From: Candidatus Sumerlaeota bacterium
GTDB lineage: Bacteria > Sumerlaeota > Sumerlaeia > JAFGJS01
DNA length: 14,551 nucleotides
Direction: 5' to 3'
NCBI GenBank assembly: GCA_016928995.1
Contig: JAFGJS010000146.1
Span: 1 to 14,551 of the forward strand
Positions within the stretch are counted from its first letter, which is position 1. The number at the start of each line of letters is the position of its first letter. This document shows, piece by piece, positions 5,590-12,534 of the stretch. A program made the translations under genes and the position numbers. The notes under the pieces were generated by a model. It ran no database searches. It saw only the letters and a list, made by a program, of their open reading frames with translations, and was not told where the DNA came from.

Positions 5590-7178
5590 CTTGATCCCTT
5601 CGCAGGATTATATTCCTTCGGATCAATATCTTGCGGAACCTGCCAGCGGTTGGCTGCAATACGGTCGATCAATTTGCGAGCATATTCAAAGTCCCACCGG
5701 CCGACATGCTGAAAGCCCATACGTTCCAAAAATCGAATTTGTTTGGGCGTCGTCAGCCCTTCGTTCCGGCGTTTTTCCAAACGGTCGAGTATCTTCGCCG
5801 CTTTGCCGGCGCTCTCGATGTCGTCCGGCAGGATGCCGAGTTTTTCGAGGGTTTTCTGTTGCGCCTCGGACGGCGGAGCCATTTCCCAGCCGAATGCGGG
5901 AACGTAGTTCGCCAAGTCTTCAGCCTGGATGGACATTTCAAATTGAAGCGGATCAACCAGTTTGCGTTTCCGCTTTTTCATCTCATCAAGTTTTTTGGCG
6001 AGCGCAGCCTCGCGTTCAGCAACGGCGTCGCATTCGGCCTGCTGCTCTGCTTCTTCCAGCTCAACCGGTTCACCAGCCGCATTCTCCATGTTCTCAGTCA
6101 TTTTCCGGGCGACTTCTTCCGATTCGCAGATTAGATGCGCCGGACGGCTGAGTTCATGGCGTTCTGAATGCCAAAGGAAGTCGAGGAGCAACAAGTCTTG
6201 TTTGCCCGGATGCAGACGAGTTCCGCGGCCGACAATTTGGCAATAGAGGCTGCGAATCTTGGTCGGACGCAGACACACAATGCAATCCACCGATGGGCAA
6301 TCCCAGCCCTCGGTGAGCAGCATGGAGTTGCAGAGCACATCATAAGCGCCGTTGTCGAAGTCGCGCAGAATCTCGTCGCGGTCTTTGCTTTTACCGTTGA
6401 TCTCGGCCGCTCGAAATCCTTTGCGCTTGAGAATATCGCGCATCTTCTGGCTGGTGGCGATGAGGGGAAGAAAGACAACGGTTTTTCGATCGCGACAGTA
6501 TTGCGTCATCTCTTCGGCGATTTGTTCTAGGTACGGATCAAGCGCGCTGCCCAGGGCGCTTGCCTGGAAATCGCCGGACTGAATTTTCACGCCACTCAGA
6601 TCTATTTTCAGCGGAATTGTGACAGCCTTGATTGGACACAGGTAGCCGTCCTTGATTGCCTTCGGAAGTGAATACTCATAAGCCAGGTCTTCGAAATACT
6701 CGCCCAGGTTGCGCATGTCGCCGCGATCGGGCGTCGCGGTCACGCCAAGCACTTTCGCTCCCTCGAAGTGGCTCAAAACACGCTGATAGGACTTCGCAAG
6801 CGCATGGTGCGCCTCATCGACAATGACCACGTCGTAATAGTCTGGATGGAACTGCTTCAACCGTTGCGGACGCATCATCGACTGAATGCTTCCCACGGTG
6901 ACGCGAAACCATGAATCGAGCGCCGACTCTTCCGCTTTTTCCGTCGCGCATCCAAGGCCGGTCGCTCGGTTCAATTTGTCCGACGCCTGGTCGAGCAGTT
7001 CGCCGCGATGTGCGAGAATCAAGCATCGCTTGCCCTGCTCGACCATCTTCTTGATCAATAAGCAAAACACGATCGTCTTGCCAGTTCCCGTGGGTAGCAC
7101 AAGGAGCGTCCGGTTATATTTTTCCCATGAGCGCAGAATCGCTGTTTCTGCCTCAGATTGGTACAGCCTCGGTTGCAT
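5586..7178 (-). CDS. DEAH-box superfamily 2 helicase
   Basis: A 530-residue ATP-dependent helicase of the SSL2/type III restriction-like SF2 group. Seen in order: LYQSEA (5-10), motif I LPTGTGKT (28-35), motif Ia LAHRGEL (55-61), motif II DEAH (121-124), motif III TATP (147-150), motif V LLTEGWD (287-293) and motif VI QIVGRGTRLHP (314-324). A charged probable coiled coil spans 376-407. The C-terminus holds two copies of a small module (about 436-471 and 476-511), each with Gln, Leu, Gly and a LDR/IDR followed by a basic end. Such helicases are common in phage replication clusters and may melt the origin or remodel forks. The ATG at 7178 is 6 bases after the previous stop; its ribosome binding site is weak, suggesting translational coupling. 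The helicase call is secure; the cellular role is inferred from context. Confidence 0.92.
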   Translation of the reverse strand: MQPRLYQSEAETAILRSWEKYNRTLLVLPTGTGKTIVFCLLIKKMVEQGKRCLILAHRGELLDQASDKLNRATGLGCATEKAEESALDSWFRVTVGSIQSMMRPQRLKQFHPDYYDVVIVDEAHHALAKSYQRVLSHFEGAKVLGVTATPDRGDMRNLGEYFEDLAYEYSLPKAIKDGYLCPIKAVTIPLKIDLSGVKIQSGDFQASALGSALDPYLEQIAEEMTQYCRDRKTVVFLPLIATSQKMRDILKRKGFRAAEINGKSKDRDEILRDFDNGAYDVLCNSMLLTEGWDCPSVDCIVCLRPTKIRSLYCQIVGRGTRLHPGKQDLLLLDFLWHSERHELSRPAHLICESEEVARKMTENMENAAGEPVELEEAEQQAECDAVAEREAALAKKLDEMKKRKRKLVDPLQFEMSIQAEDLANYVPAFGWEMAPPSEAQQKTLEKLGILPDDIESAGKAAKILDRLEKRRNEGLTTPKQIRFLERMGFQHVGRWDFEYARKLIDRIAANRWQVPQDIDPKEYNPAKGSR

Positions 7179-7184
7179 TGCTCA

Positions 7185-7418
7185 TCACCCGTTCTTTGAC
7201 TTCAGAAGATTGCGCAACTCTCGTAAATCATCCTGCAATGCTCCGTATGCCGCTCGCGGATGATTCGGTCCGGCGTCTGCCTGCAACGACTCCAGGAATT
7301 TTTGCGCGTCGATAACAATGACGCCTTTGTGGAGTTTGAACGGCGCCGGCGGCAAATCCGCCACAGCGACCGTTTGAATCCACTCATACAGATTGATGAA
7401 ATCAGAAGGGCAATGCAT
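7185..7418 (-). CDS. Small protein of unknown function (77 residues)
   Basis: I do not recognise this protein. I start at the ATG at 7416-7418, which overlaps the end of the ssDNA-binding protein gene by 17 bases; the frame stays open to 7565, but that longer version would lie wholly over the well-supported gene. It ends 6 bases before the helicase ATG. The sequence is mildly acidic overall, with a hydrophobic segment KGVIVIDAQKFLESL (31-45) that looks like a strand followed by a helix, and a C-terminal amphipathic helix ALQDDLRELRNLLKSK (60-75). No transmembrane segment or metal site is seen. Its place between an ssDNA-binding protein and a helicase suggests a small replication accessory or loading factor, but that is inference. 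No strong ribosome binding site is visible, consistent with coupling to the upstream gene. Confidence 0.7.
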   Translation of the reverse strand: MHCPSDFINLYEWIQTVAVADLPPAPFKLHKGVIVIDAQKFLESLQADAGPNHPRAAYGALQDDLRELRNLLKSKNG

Positions 7419-7890
7419 CTTCAGCCGGAGCCTGAGTCTGCTGCCGCGATGATTGCTGCCATGCCGCTGGCGTTTCCGCCGGCTGATTCTCCGGATCGAC
7501 GAACGACTTGATGTCCTGAAAGTCATTCCCTTTATATTTGCGAACGCCAAGTTTCGCAAAACCACGACACCCCGGGACGGCGTTCCAGTTGAATTTCAGG
7601 GGATCGCCTTTTTTGCGAAGACCAATCCCGCGAAAAAACTGCGCAAGCAGTCCGGTTGTCTTGGAGTGCAGGAAAAGCTTGTGTTTGACCGTCGTTGTGC
7701 CAAGCTGCCCGCCGTCGAACTCAATATGCACCGTAGCCATATTGCAGGGCGGCAACTTGTCGCTTCCCGTGTGCCGGCCGCGCTCGAAATGTTTGACTAC
7801 AAACGGATAAACACCTTCAGGAAATATGACGAAGTCCCCTTCGTCCGGATTTTCGATGGTTTCGTCCCAACCGTATTCGCGCTCTTCCAT
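7402..7890 (-). CDS. DUF669-type phage ssDNA-binding protein
   Basis: A 162-residue protein. The core (about 8-132) has the DUF669 pattern: GDFVIFPEGVYPFVVKHFER (18-37), a beta strand ATVHIEFDGG (52-61), HKLFLHSKTTGLLAQFFRGI (70-89) and a Gly-rich GCRGFAKLGVRKYKGNDF (107-124). DUF669 proteins are found beside phage Sak4/AAA recombinases and are regarded as ssDNA-binding proteins. A disordered Gln/Pro/Ala linker (135-156) leads to the final residues EDALPF (157-162), which resemble the acidic hydrophobic tip of bacterial SSB. That tip normally docks helicases, nucleases and primases. The ATG at 7888-7890 shares its A with the TAA of the Sak4-like gene and has a GGAGG 8 bases upstream. An in-frame upstream extension to 7932 exists, but it lacks a good start. 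Confidence 0.85.
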   Translation of the reverse strand: MEEREYGWDETIENPDEGDFVIFPEGVYPFVVKHFERGRHTGSDKLPPCNMATVHIEFDGGQLGTTTVKHKLFLHSKTTGLLAQFFRGIGLRKKGDPLKFNWNAVPGCRGFAKLGVRKYKGNDFQDIKSFVDPENQPAETPAAWQQSSRQQTQAPAEDALPF

Positions 7891-8942
7891 TAGTTGTTTC
7901 CTCCTCGAATGGCTTCGACGACTTTGTCCCACGCGGCGACAAGGACGCCGTCGATGAATTTAGGATCGTAATTACAAATTGGCGTGTCTTTGGTGTAGTA
8001 GCCTCGTTGAGCCACTACTGATTGAACCTGGTCAACAGTGATCCCGGCAGACGACATCAGTTGCATGAGTTGCGGCGGAATGCCGTCTGCCGGGGGAACA
8101 GGAACTGGAGCAAGAGCAGGGGCGATAGCGGGCACAGGATACTGCGCTGACGCAGGCTCAGGAGTGGGAACGGGCGCTTGCTGAACAGGAGCCGGAACCG
8201 GAGCAGGAGCGGGAGCAGAAGCCGGAGTTTGAACCGAAACCGTGAAAAGATGGGCGATTTTCCCATATTCAAAAGGAAGTTCGTCGGGCAAGCCATGACG
8301 ATTCTTCGCATCCCAGCATGGATGATGGTTGACATGCATGACTCGCTGTCCGCCCTGAGCCTTCTTTTTGCCGTCAACCTCGACAACCAGCGTCTTGTAG
8401 TTGGCGAATAAAACCATGTCTGCCCATTCCTTGACCAGCGGGACGCATTTTTTCGACAGCTTCAATTCCCAGCGATCATAAGCGCCAGTCTCGTCAGGCT
8501 GTTCAAATTTGCGCATCTGAGCATGCGCGAGCAGGACGACATTGACGCCTTTGTCACGAACTTCGTTCAGAAAATTCAGGAACTTTCCGAACGACTCAGC
8601 AAGATACGTATATCCCTTGCCATAGCCGAAATCTTCGATGCCCGCTTTTCCCGCCTCAGAGCAGATATGCGCGATGCACAAAAGCTCCGCCCAGTCAATC
8701 GTGTCGATGATCAAGGTCTTGAAACCTTGCTGATCCAGATTGAAATGTTGCAGAATCTGACCAAGCATCGCCCATGATTGCGGTTTTTCAGTCCGCGCAA
8801 TATCGAGCTGATCCGTGCCGCCTTCCGTGTCCACAAAAAGCGGATTCGGGAACTTTGAAGCGAAGGTCGATTTGCCGATACCCTCCGGGCCATACACCAC
8901 AACACGTTGCGCGCGTTGCTGCTTGCCTTTGCTGATTTGCAT
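7890..8942 (-). CDS. Sak4-like RecA-fold recombination ATPase
   Basis: A 350-residue ATPase of the phage Sak4 (AAA_24) type, related to the RecA/Rad51 core, which acts in single-strand annealing or strand exchange together with its partner ssDNA-binding protein. Walker A GPEGIGKST is at 18-26, DTEGG at 38-42, Walker B LIIDTIDW at 77-84, and VVLLAHAQ at 135-142, all typical. A Pro/Ala-rich linker (about 238-286, with alternating AP and VP units) tethers a small C-terminal domain (about 291-347) with GITVDQVQSVVAQRGYY and a helix around FIDGVLVAAWDKV. I choose the ATG at 8940-8942 because AGGAG lies 6 bases before it; a TTG two codons upstream is less likely. The next gene, the DUF669-type protein, starts inside its stop codon, the usual Sak4-SSB pairing. 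Confidence 0.88.
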   Translation of the reverse strand: MQISKGKQQRAQRVVVYGPEGIGKSTFASKFPNPLFVDTEGGTDQLDIARTEKPQSWAMLGQILQHFNLDQQGFKTLIIDTIDWAELLCIAHICSEAGKAGIEDFGYGKGYTYLAESFGKFLNFLNEVRDKGVNVVLLAHAQMRKFEQPDETGAYDRWELKLSKKCVPLVKEWADMVLFANYKTLVVEVDGKKKAQGGQRVMHVNHHPCWDAKNRHGLPDELPFEYGKIAHLFTVSVQTPASAPAPAPVPAPVQQAPVPTPEPASAQYPVPAIAPALAPVPVPPADGIPPQLMQLMSSAGITVDQVQSVVAQRGYYTKDTPICNYDPKFIDGVLVAAWDKVVEAIRGGNN

Positions 8943-8984
8943 TTCCAACTCCTTTTAATATTCGATTGATGATCTTTTTTTTGA

Positions 8985-10277
8985 TCAGAACGTGCCCGGT
9001 GTGTAGGCCGGTTGTAATGACCTTTCTGGGGCTTGCTGACGCATCACAAAGCCGTCTTCGATGATGATCGAACATTCGTCGCCGGTTGACACTCGCGTGG
9101 CGATAACCTGAAGCCCTTCATGCTCAAGCCATTGGCTGAACTCTTGAAGCGTCTCAGTGTCCATTTGCTCCAATTTATCGAGCAGGGCGAATCCACACTC
9201 CGGATTGAGTTTCCGTACGATCGCCGTGGCGACGCGCAACTGATCTGAGCCGCTCATACAATCCCACTGACGACCATTGTAAAGCAGGTCGCCCTGTTCG
9301 ACAGTCAGGCCAGGCAGCGGCAGGTTAGCGCCATTAAGCAGCGCCGCCTTTTGCGCGCGAACCTGTTCGATTTTTTGAGTCAGTACGGTATATTGGTTAT
9401 CGTGCTGTTCGGCGTCTTCGTTGGCCTTGGCCTTGTCCAGGTTGGCGCGAACCTTGACGTTGATCTCGTCAATCTCGCGAAGGCTTGTTTCAATTTCCGC
9501 GGTCGATTCATCTTGCAGTTCATTTGCCGATTTGAGGGCGATCGCCAAGTCGTCCGAAACATTCCTGTAGTGCTCTTCTGCCTTGGCGAGTTCTCCCTTC
9601 AATCGTTGAAGCGCAGCGTCCGCCTCGATTCGTTCTCGTTCCAACCATTCCGCGTGTTGCCGTTTGCGCTGATTCTCGCCGTTGCGCGCAAGGATTCCCT
9701 GCTGCCGTTCGATGAGTTCCCTCGCCGACACCGGTGTTTCCGGCGCGTCATCGTAATGCGGCAACTCATTTGCAAACTTGCGCTTCTGATCGGCAATGCG
9801 GCCAAAGGCATGGCGCTCATCGTAAATGCGTTTCTCTTCCAGCTCCAGGCGAGCAAGTTCCTCGCCCACGCCGATGACTTGCAGCAATGTATTGGCCTTT
9901 TCCTTCGCGGACGAATTGAGAAACTTCGGCAGATCCAGCGCAAACTGGTGGATGAATGAATCCAGCAGTTTTTGCCCGCCGCGGTTGCCTTGCGGATCGA
10001 TCACCTTCAGCGCGGAATTCTTGCCTTTCCGCTCAACGACAAGTCCGTTGGAAAGCGTGATCCTGATTTCTGGATCGGCGACGGATTCTTCGCGCCGGAC
10101 ATTTGAAGGACGGAAACGCTCGCCGCCCAGCGCAAATGAAATCGCGTCCAAAACGCTGGTCTTGCCCTGGCCATTGCGGCCGCCGATGACGGTCAGCGCA
10201 TTGCCGGCGCACTCGACCTTTACGGCCTTCACACGCTTGACGTTTTCAACTTCCAATGTATTGATTTGCACAGACAT
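8985..10277 (-). CDS. SMC/RecF-like ATPase with coiled coil
   Basis: A 430-residue ABC-type ATPase of the SMC/RecF/SbcC class, much shorter than chromosomal members (SMC proteins are around 1100-1200 residues). The N-lobe has LEVENVKRVKAV, then Walker A GGRNGQGKTS (32-41). Two helical stretches (about 138-235 and 255-310, rich in Glu, Lys and Arg) form a compact coiled coil. The C-lobe has the ABC signature MSGSDQLRVA (341-350), Walker B GFALLDKLEQMD (362-373) and an H-loop region VIATRVSTG (391-399). Similar short ATPases with the pattern LYNG, an S-x-x-QLR signature and D-x-L-x-x-x-D occur in phages. Likely role: DNA tethering or end processing in replication or recombination. The ATG at 10277 has AAGGAGA 7 bases upstream. 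It lies 12 bases after a ParB-like gene. The usual catalytic Glu after the Walker B Asp is Lys368 here. Confidence 0.85.
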   Translation of the reverse strand: MSVQINTLEVENVKRVKAVKVECAGNALTVIGGRNGQGKTSVLDAISFALGGERFRPSNVRREESVADPEIRITLSNGLVVERKGKNSALKVIDPQGNRGGQKLLDSFIHQFALDLPKFLNSSAKEKANTLLQVIGVGEELARLELEEKRIYDERHAFGRIADQKRKFANELPHYDDAPETPVSARELIERQQGILARNGENQRKRQHAEWLERERIEADAALQRLKGELAKAEEHYRNVSDDLAIALKSANELQDESTAEIETSLREIDEINVKVRANLDKAKANEDAEQHDNQYTVLTQKIEQVRAQKAALLNGANLPLPGLTVEQGDLLYNGRQWDCMSGSDQLRVATAIVRKLNPECGFALLDKLEQMDTETLQEFSQWLEHEGLQVIATRVSTGDECSIIIEDGFVMRQQAPERSLQPAYTPGTF

Positions 10278-10289
10278 TTTTTATTCTCC

Positions 10290-11972
10290 TTATGCCGCCT
10301 TTTGCTGACGCGTTTTTTTCTTGTCTGCCTTCTTTTTCGTCGCGGTCTTCGGCGTGCCGTCCGCGTTGAGCTTCGCCCAGGACTTCGGATCGGGTTTTTC
10401 GCCGACGGCCTCGCTTTGCATTTCCTTCAGGTTCAGACCGAGCGCTCCGCAGATGCTGGAGAGTTCGACCTGTGCATCCTTCTCGCTGTAGTTGCCGTCT
10501 CGCAGGCAGCAAAGGCGCTTGCGCAGGATCGGCAGAACGCACTTGTAGGTTTCCGCATCCATGAGCATGGCGTCTTCGCGGCTCAACGCCCGGTAGCGAT
10601 TCCAGCAATCTGCGGGCTTCCGGTTTTCCCACGTCTGGCCATAGTCCAGCGTGCCCCAGGTCAGGGCGTCGTTTTTGAAATCCATGCCGAACGCGGCGGC
10701 CAGCGAAGGCGCGTTGCAGAATTGCAGGAAGGGAACAATTTCGGCCGCGGGCAGTTTAAGCCGGGCGTCAAGGTCTTCGATGATTTTGCCGATCACGATT
10801 TTGCGGCGCGATTTGTCCAGCGCCTCGCGCCGCTCTTTCAGCGTCTTCACGCCGTCCGGTCCCGGTCCGGCCCCCTTGCGCGACTGCGACGCGGCGCTGG
10901 AATTGGACATGGGCGGACGGCAATACAGCACGACCTTGCCCGGATTGTCGCCGGCGACGACGAGTCCGGGCAGCGCGCCCTTTTCCGCCTTCTTGCAGCG
11001 CGTCCAATTCCAGTGCGGCAGGACCACGCGGTTCTTGAACGCCGCAAAGGGCGACGTGCTTTCATAACTGTCGCTGATCAACAACACGTTGCCGTGTTTT
11101 TCCTTCAGTTCATCGTGCTTGGCGCTGAGCCAGGCGTTGAGTTTCGCTTCCCAGCATTGCGGATCAAGGCAGCGGTCGGTCTTGCTGATTTTCGCGTTTT
11201 CCGGCGCGGGCTCCTCGTCGTCGAACAAGTCCGGCTGGCAGCCGGAGCGCTTCTTGCAGTTCAGGCACGACGGCGTATTGGGCAGCAGTTCCTTGTCCTC
11301 AATCTGCCACGGCGCGCAACGTAGCAGGTGCATCAAATCGCCAAGCCAGTTGCGCAAATCCTGCAGCGTTGCACTGGCCCATTCTTCCACTTTCCACTTA
11401 ACTTCATGAATCGCGTCAAACAGCTCGTCCTGGATGTTTTTGGGATAGACCGCAATCGCCTCAAGGTGCGAAGCCGACCACGCGACGAACGGCGAATCAT
11501 CCTTGAGCATGACCTTGCGCCAATTGTCCGACAGTTTCGTGATCGACGCGCGGCGGGCGACCCATTGACGGCCCTTGCCCAATTGGTTCGCCACCTGGTC
11601 ATAGGTCCAGCCATCGTCAAGCAGCATCTGAATGCCCGCGGCCTCTTCAAGCGGGTGCAGGTCTTCGCGCTGCAGGTTTTCCGTGACAGTGATTTCGCGG
11701 GCTTCCTTGTCGCTCAGCTCGCGCACAATCGCCGGGATTTTTTCCAGCCCCGCGACTTTTGACGCGATCAGGCGGCGCTCGCCGGCGCGCAGGTCGAACT
11801 TGCCCTTGCGCGTGGGATGCGGCCGCGCGAGCACCGGCTGCAAGACGCCCATCGCCTTGATCGACTCCGCCAGTTCGGCGATGCACGCCGCTTTCGGATT
11901 CAGTTTCTTGCGCGGATTGTCCGGCGTCGGAATCAGGTCCTTCACCGGAATGAGTTGGATTTGAGACTCCAT
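10290..11972 (-). CDS. ParB-like protein with a cysteine-rich middle region
   Basis: A 560-residue ParB/RepB/Spo0J-family protein. Residues 5-110 carry the N-terminal ParB domain: IPVKDLIPTPDNPRK (8-22), GVLQPVLARP (42-51), FDLRAGERRLIAS (59-71) with the GERR CTP-binding box, and ITVTENLQREDLHPLEEA (94-111). A helix-turn-helix follows (WTYDQVANQLGKGRQWVARR, 122-141). Residues 236-273 hold CLNCKKRSGC and CLDPQCW (Cys236, 239, 245, 268, 273), a likely zinc site seen in some plasmid and phage ParB-like proteins. The rest is less familiar and ends in a Lys-rich tail (541-560). It probably binds specific DNA, as a partition, origin-handling or silencing factor. No ParA gene is in the window; the next gene is an SMC-like ATPase. 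The start ATG at 11972 follows AAAGGGG. Chromosomal ParB is about 300 residues, so this one is long. Confidence 0.87.
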   Translation of the reverse strand: MESQIQLIPVKDLIPTPDNPRKKLNPKAACIAELAESIKAMGVLQPVLARPHPTRKGKFDLRAGERRLIASKVAGLEKIPAIVRELSDKEAREITVTENLQREDLHPLEEAAGIQMLLDDGWTYDQVANQLGKGRQWVARRASITKLSDNWRKVMLKDDSPFVAWSASHLEAIAVYPKNIQDELFDAIHEVKWKVEEWASATLQDLRNWLGDLMHLLRCAPWQIEDKELLPNTPSCLNCKKRSGCQPDLFDDEEPAPENAKISKTDRCLDPQCWEAKLNAWLSAKHDELKEKHGNVLLISDSYESTSPFAAFKNRVVLPHWNWTRCKKAEKGALPGLVVAGDNPGKVVLYCRPPMSNSSAASQSRKGAGPGPDGVKTLKERREALDKSRRKIVIGKIIEDLDARLKLPAAEIVPFLQFCNAPSLAAAFGMDFKNDALTWGTLDYGQTWENRKPADCWNRYRALSREDAMLMDAETYKCVLPILRKRLCCLRDGNYSEKDAQVELSSICGALGLNLKEMQSEAVGEKPDPKSWAKLNADGTPKTATKKKADKKKTRQQKAA

Positions 11973-12009
11973 ATTTTTCCCCTTTGTGTTGATTGATTGT
12001 TGTCTTGCC

Positions 12010-12219
12010 TCACGCCTTATTGAGCATGTCCCCCTGTATTCCTGAGGACTTGGCCATCTCGTTGAAGTGGTCCGCGATGGCCTGCATCATGTCGATGCGC
12101 CGCTGGTTCTGATGCGAAATCCGCTTCGATCCGTGGGCGCTGTAAACCCATTTGCGGTATTCGATCTCGCGTTCGACTTCCTTCGCCAGCTGTTCGGGTG
12201 TGAATCCGTTGATCATCAT
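12010..12219 (-). CDS. Small soluble protein of unknown function (69 residues)
   Basis: I do not recognise this family. The chosen start is the ATG at 12217-12219, which overlaps the stop of the membrane peptide gene as ATGA and has GGAG 8 bases upstream; a second ATG follows at once. The frame is open up to 12267, but that extension lies over the membrane peptide gene. The protein looks wholly helical and charged: FTPEQLAKEVEREIEYRKWV (6-25), a basic turn HGSKRISHQNQRR (30-42), then IDMMQAIADHFNEMAKSS (43-60). No membrane segment or cysteines are seen. The basic turn between helices could contact nucleic acid, but this is speculative. It is the last of three overlapping tiny genes and is followed by 37 bases before the ParB-like gene. 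Confidence 0.65.
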   Translation of the reverse strand: MMINGFTPEQLAKEVEREIEYRKWVYSAHGSKRISHQNQRRIDMMQAIADHFNEMAKSSGIQGDMLNKA

Positions 12220-12326
12220 CGCCACCACTCCGGAAAGGCCGCCCAGCACAGCCACAACAGCGCCCACGCGGAAAGGGCCAGGACTGCGACGGCGACAAAA
12301 TTGAGGATGAATTCAAAGCGGCTCAT
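12216..12326 (-). CDS. Membrane peptide of 36 residues
   Basis: A tiny gene between two others. ATG at 12324-12326, stop TGA at 12216-12218. It overlaps the upstream basic peptide gene as ATGA and the downstream 69-residue gene as ATGA, so it fills exactly the space between them; this double coupling is the main reason to believe it. After MSRFEF comes one long hydrophobic segment (about 6-31, containing ILNFVAVAVLALSAWALLWL), then a Trp-rich end PEWWR. It would be a single-pass inner-membrane peptide. There is no signal peptidase site of note. I do not recognise a family. Phage early regions often carry small membrane proteins that act on the host envelope or on competing phages, but nothing here proves such a role. 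Too short to be picked up by most gene finders. Confidence 0.65.
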   Translation of the reverse strand: MSRFEFILNFVAVAVLALSAWALLWLCWAAFPEWWR

Positions 12327-12463
12327 GATTTTTTCTCCCGCTTGATCTCCGCGATACTCAGCTCGATTTCGAGTTCCCGCTCGAGCTCCTGCCTGGACTT
12401 CCGGCGCGCGGATTTCGCGCTTGCCTTCTTTGCCCGCTTGCGGGCAGTCTTCTTTCCAGCCAT
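12323..12463 (-). CDS. Basic coiled-coil peptide of 46 residues
   Basis: ATG at 12461-12463 with GGAGG about 10 bases upstream, stop TGA overlapping the next ATG as ATGA. The first 24 residues are very basic (MAGKKTARKRAKKASAKSAR and onward), as in DNA- or RNA-binding tails. The rest, RQELERELEIELSIAEIKRE (24-43), is an amphipathic helix with heptad-like Leu/Ile spacing that could pair with itself or a partner. It is the first gene after a 71-base gap containing a stable hairpin, so it heads the micro-cluster. I do not recognise a family. The strong ribosome binding site and exact overlap with the next gene support it as real; its function is unknown. Confidence 0.65.
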   Translation of the reverse strand: MAGKKTARKRAKKASAKSARRKSRQELERELEIELSIAEIKREKKS

Positions 12464-12492
12464 GACACGGGTCCCTCCGTGTTGTTGGTTAG

Positions 12493-12525
12493 GCCCGGTC
12501 AGGTGCTGCTAACACCTGGGCGGGC
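12493..12525. promoter_or_regulatory. GC-rich hairpin in the gap before the micro-cluster
   Basis: On the plus strand GCCCG (12493-12497), CAGGTG (12500-12505), loop CTGCTAA, CACCTG (12513-12518) and CGGGC (12521-12525) form a two-part stem with a 2 x 2 internal loop. On the plus strand it is followed by TGTTTTAATTT, which looks like an intrinsic terminator, yet no plus-strand gene lies before it. On the minus strand it lies in the leader of the basic peptide gene, 30 bases before its start. It may block antisense transcription, tune downstream expression or shape mRNA processing. The role is inferred. Confidence 0.45.
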
Positions 12526-12534
12526 TGTTTTAAT

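Noticed and set aside
8970-8987. Symmetric TGATC, eight T, GATCA at the end of the SMC-like gene
   Set aside because: Only 5-bp arms, and as minus-strand RNA the tract is A rather than U, so it is not a terminator for the genes present. Probably chance around the stop codon and a purine-rich leader.
12010-12463. A toxin-antitoxin module in the three tiny genes
   Set aside because: A membrane peptide beside small charged proteins invites the idea, but no known toxin or antitoxin family pattern is visible, so I leave the function open.
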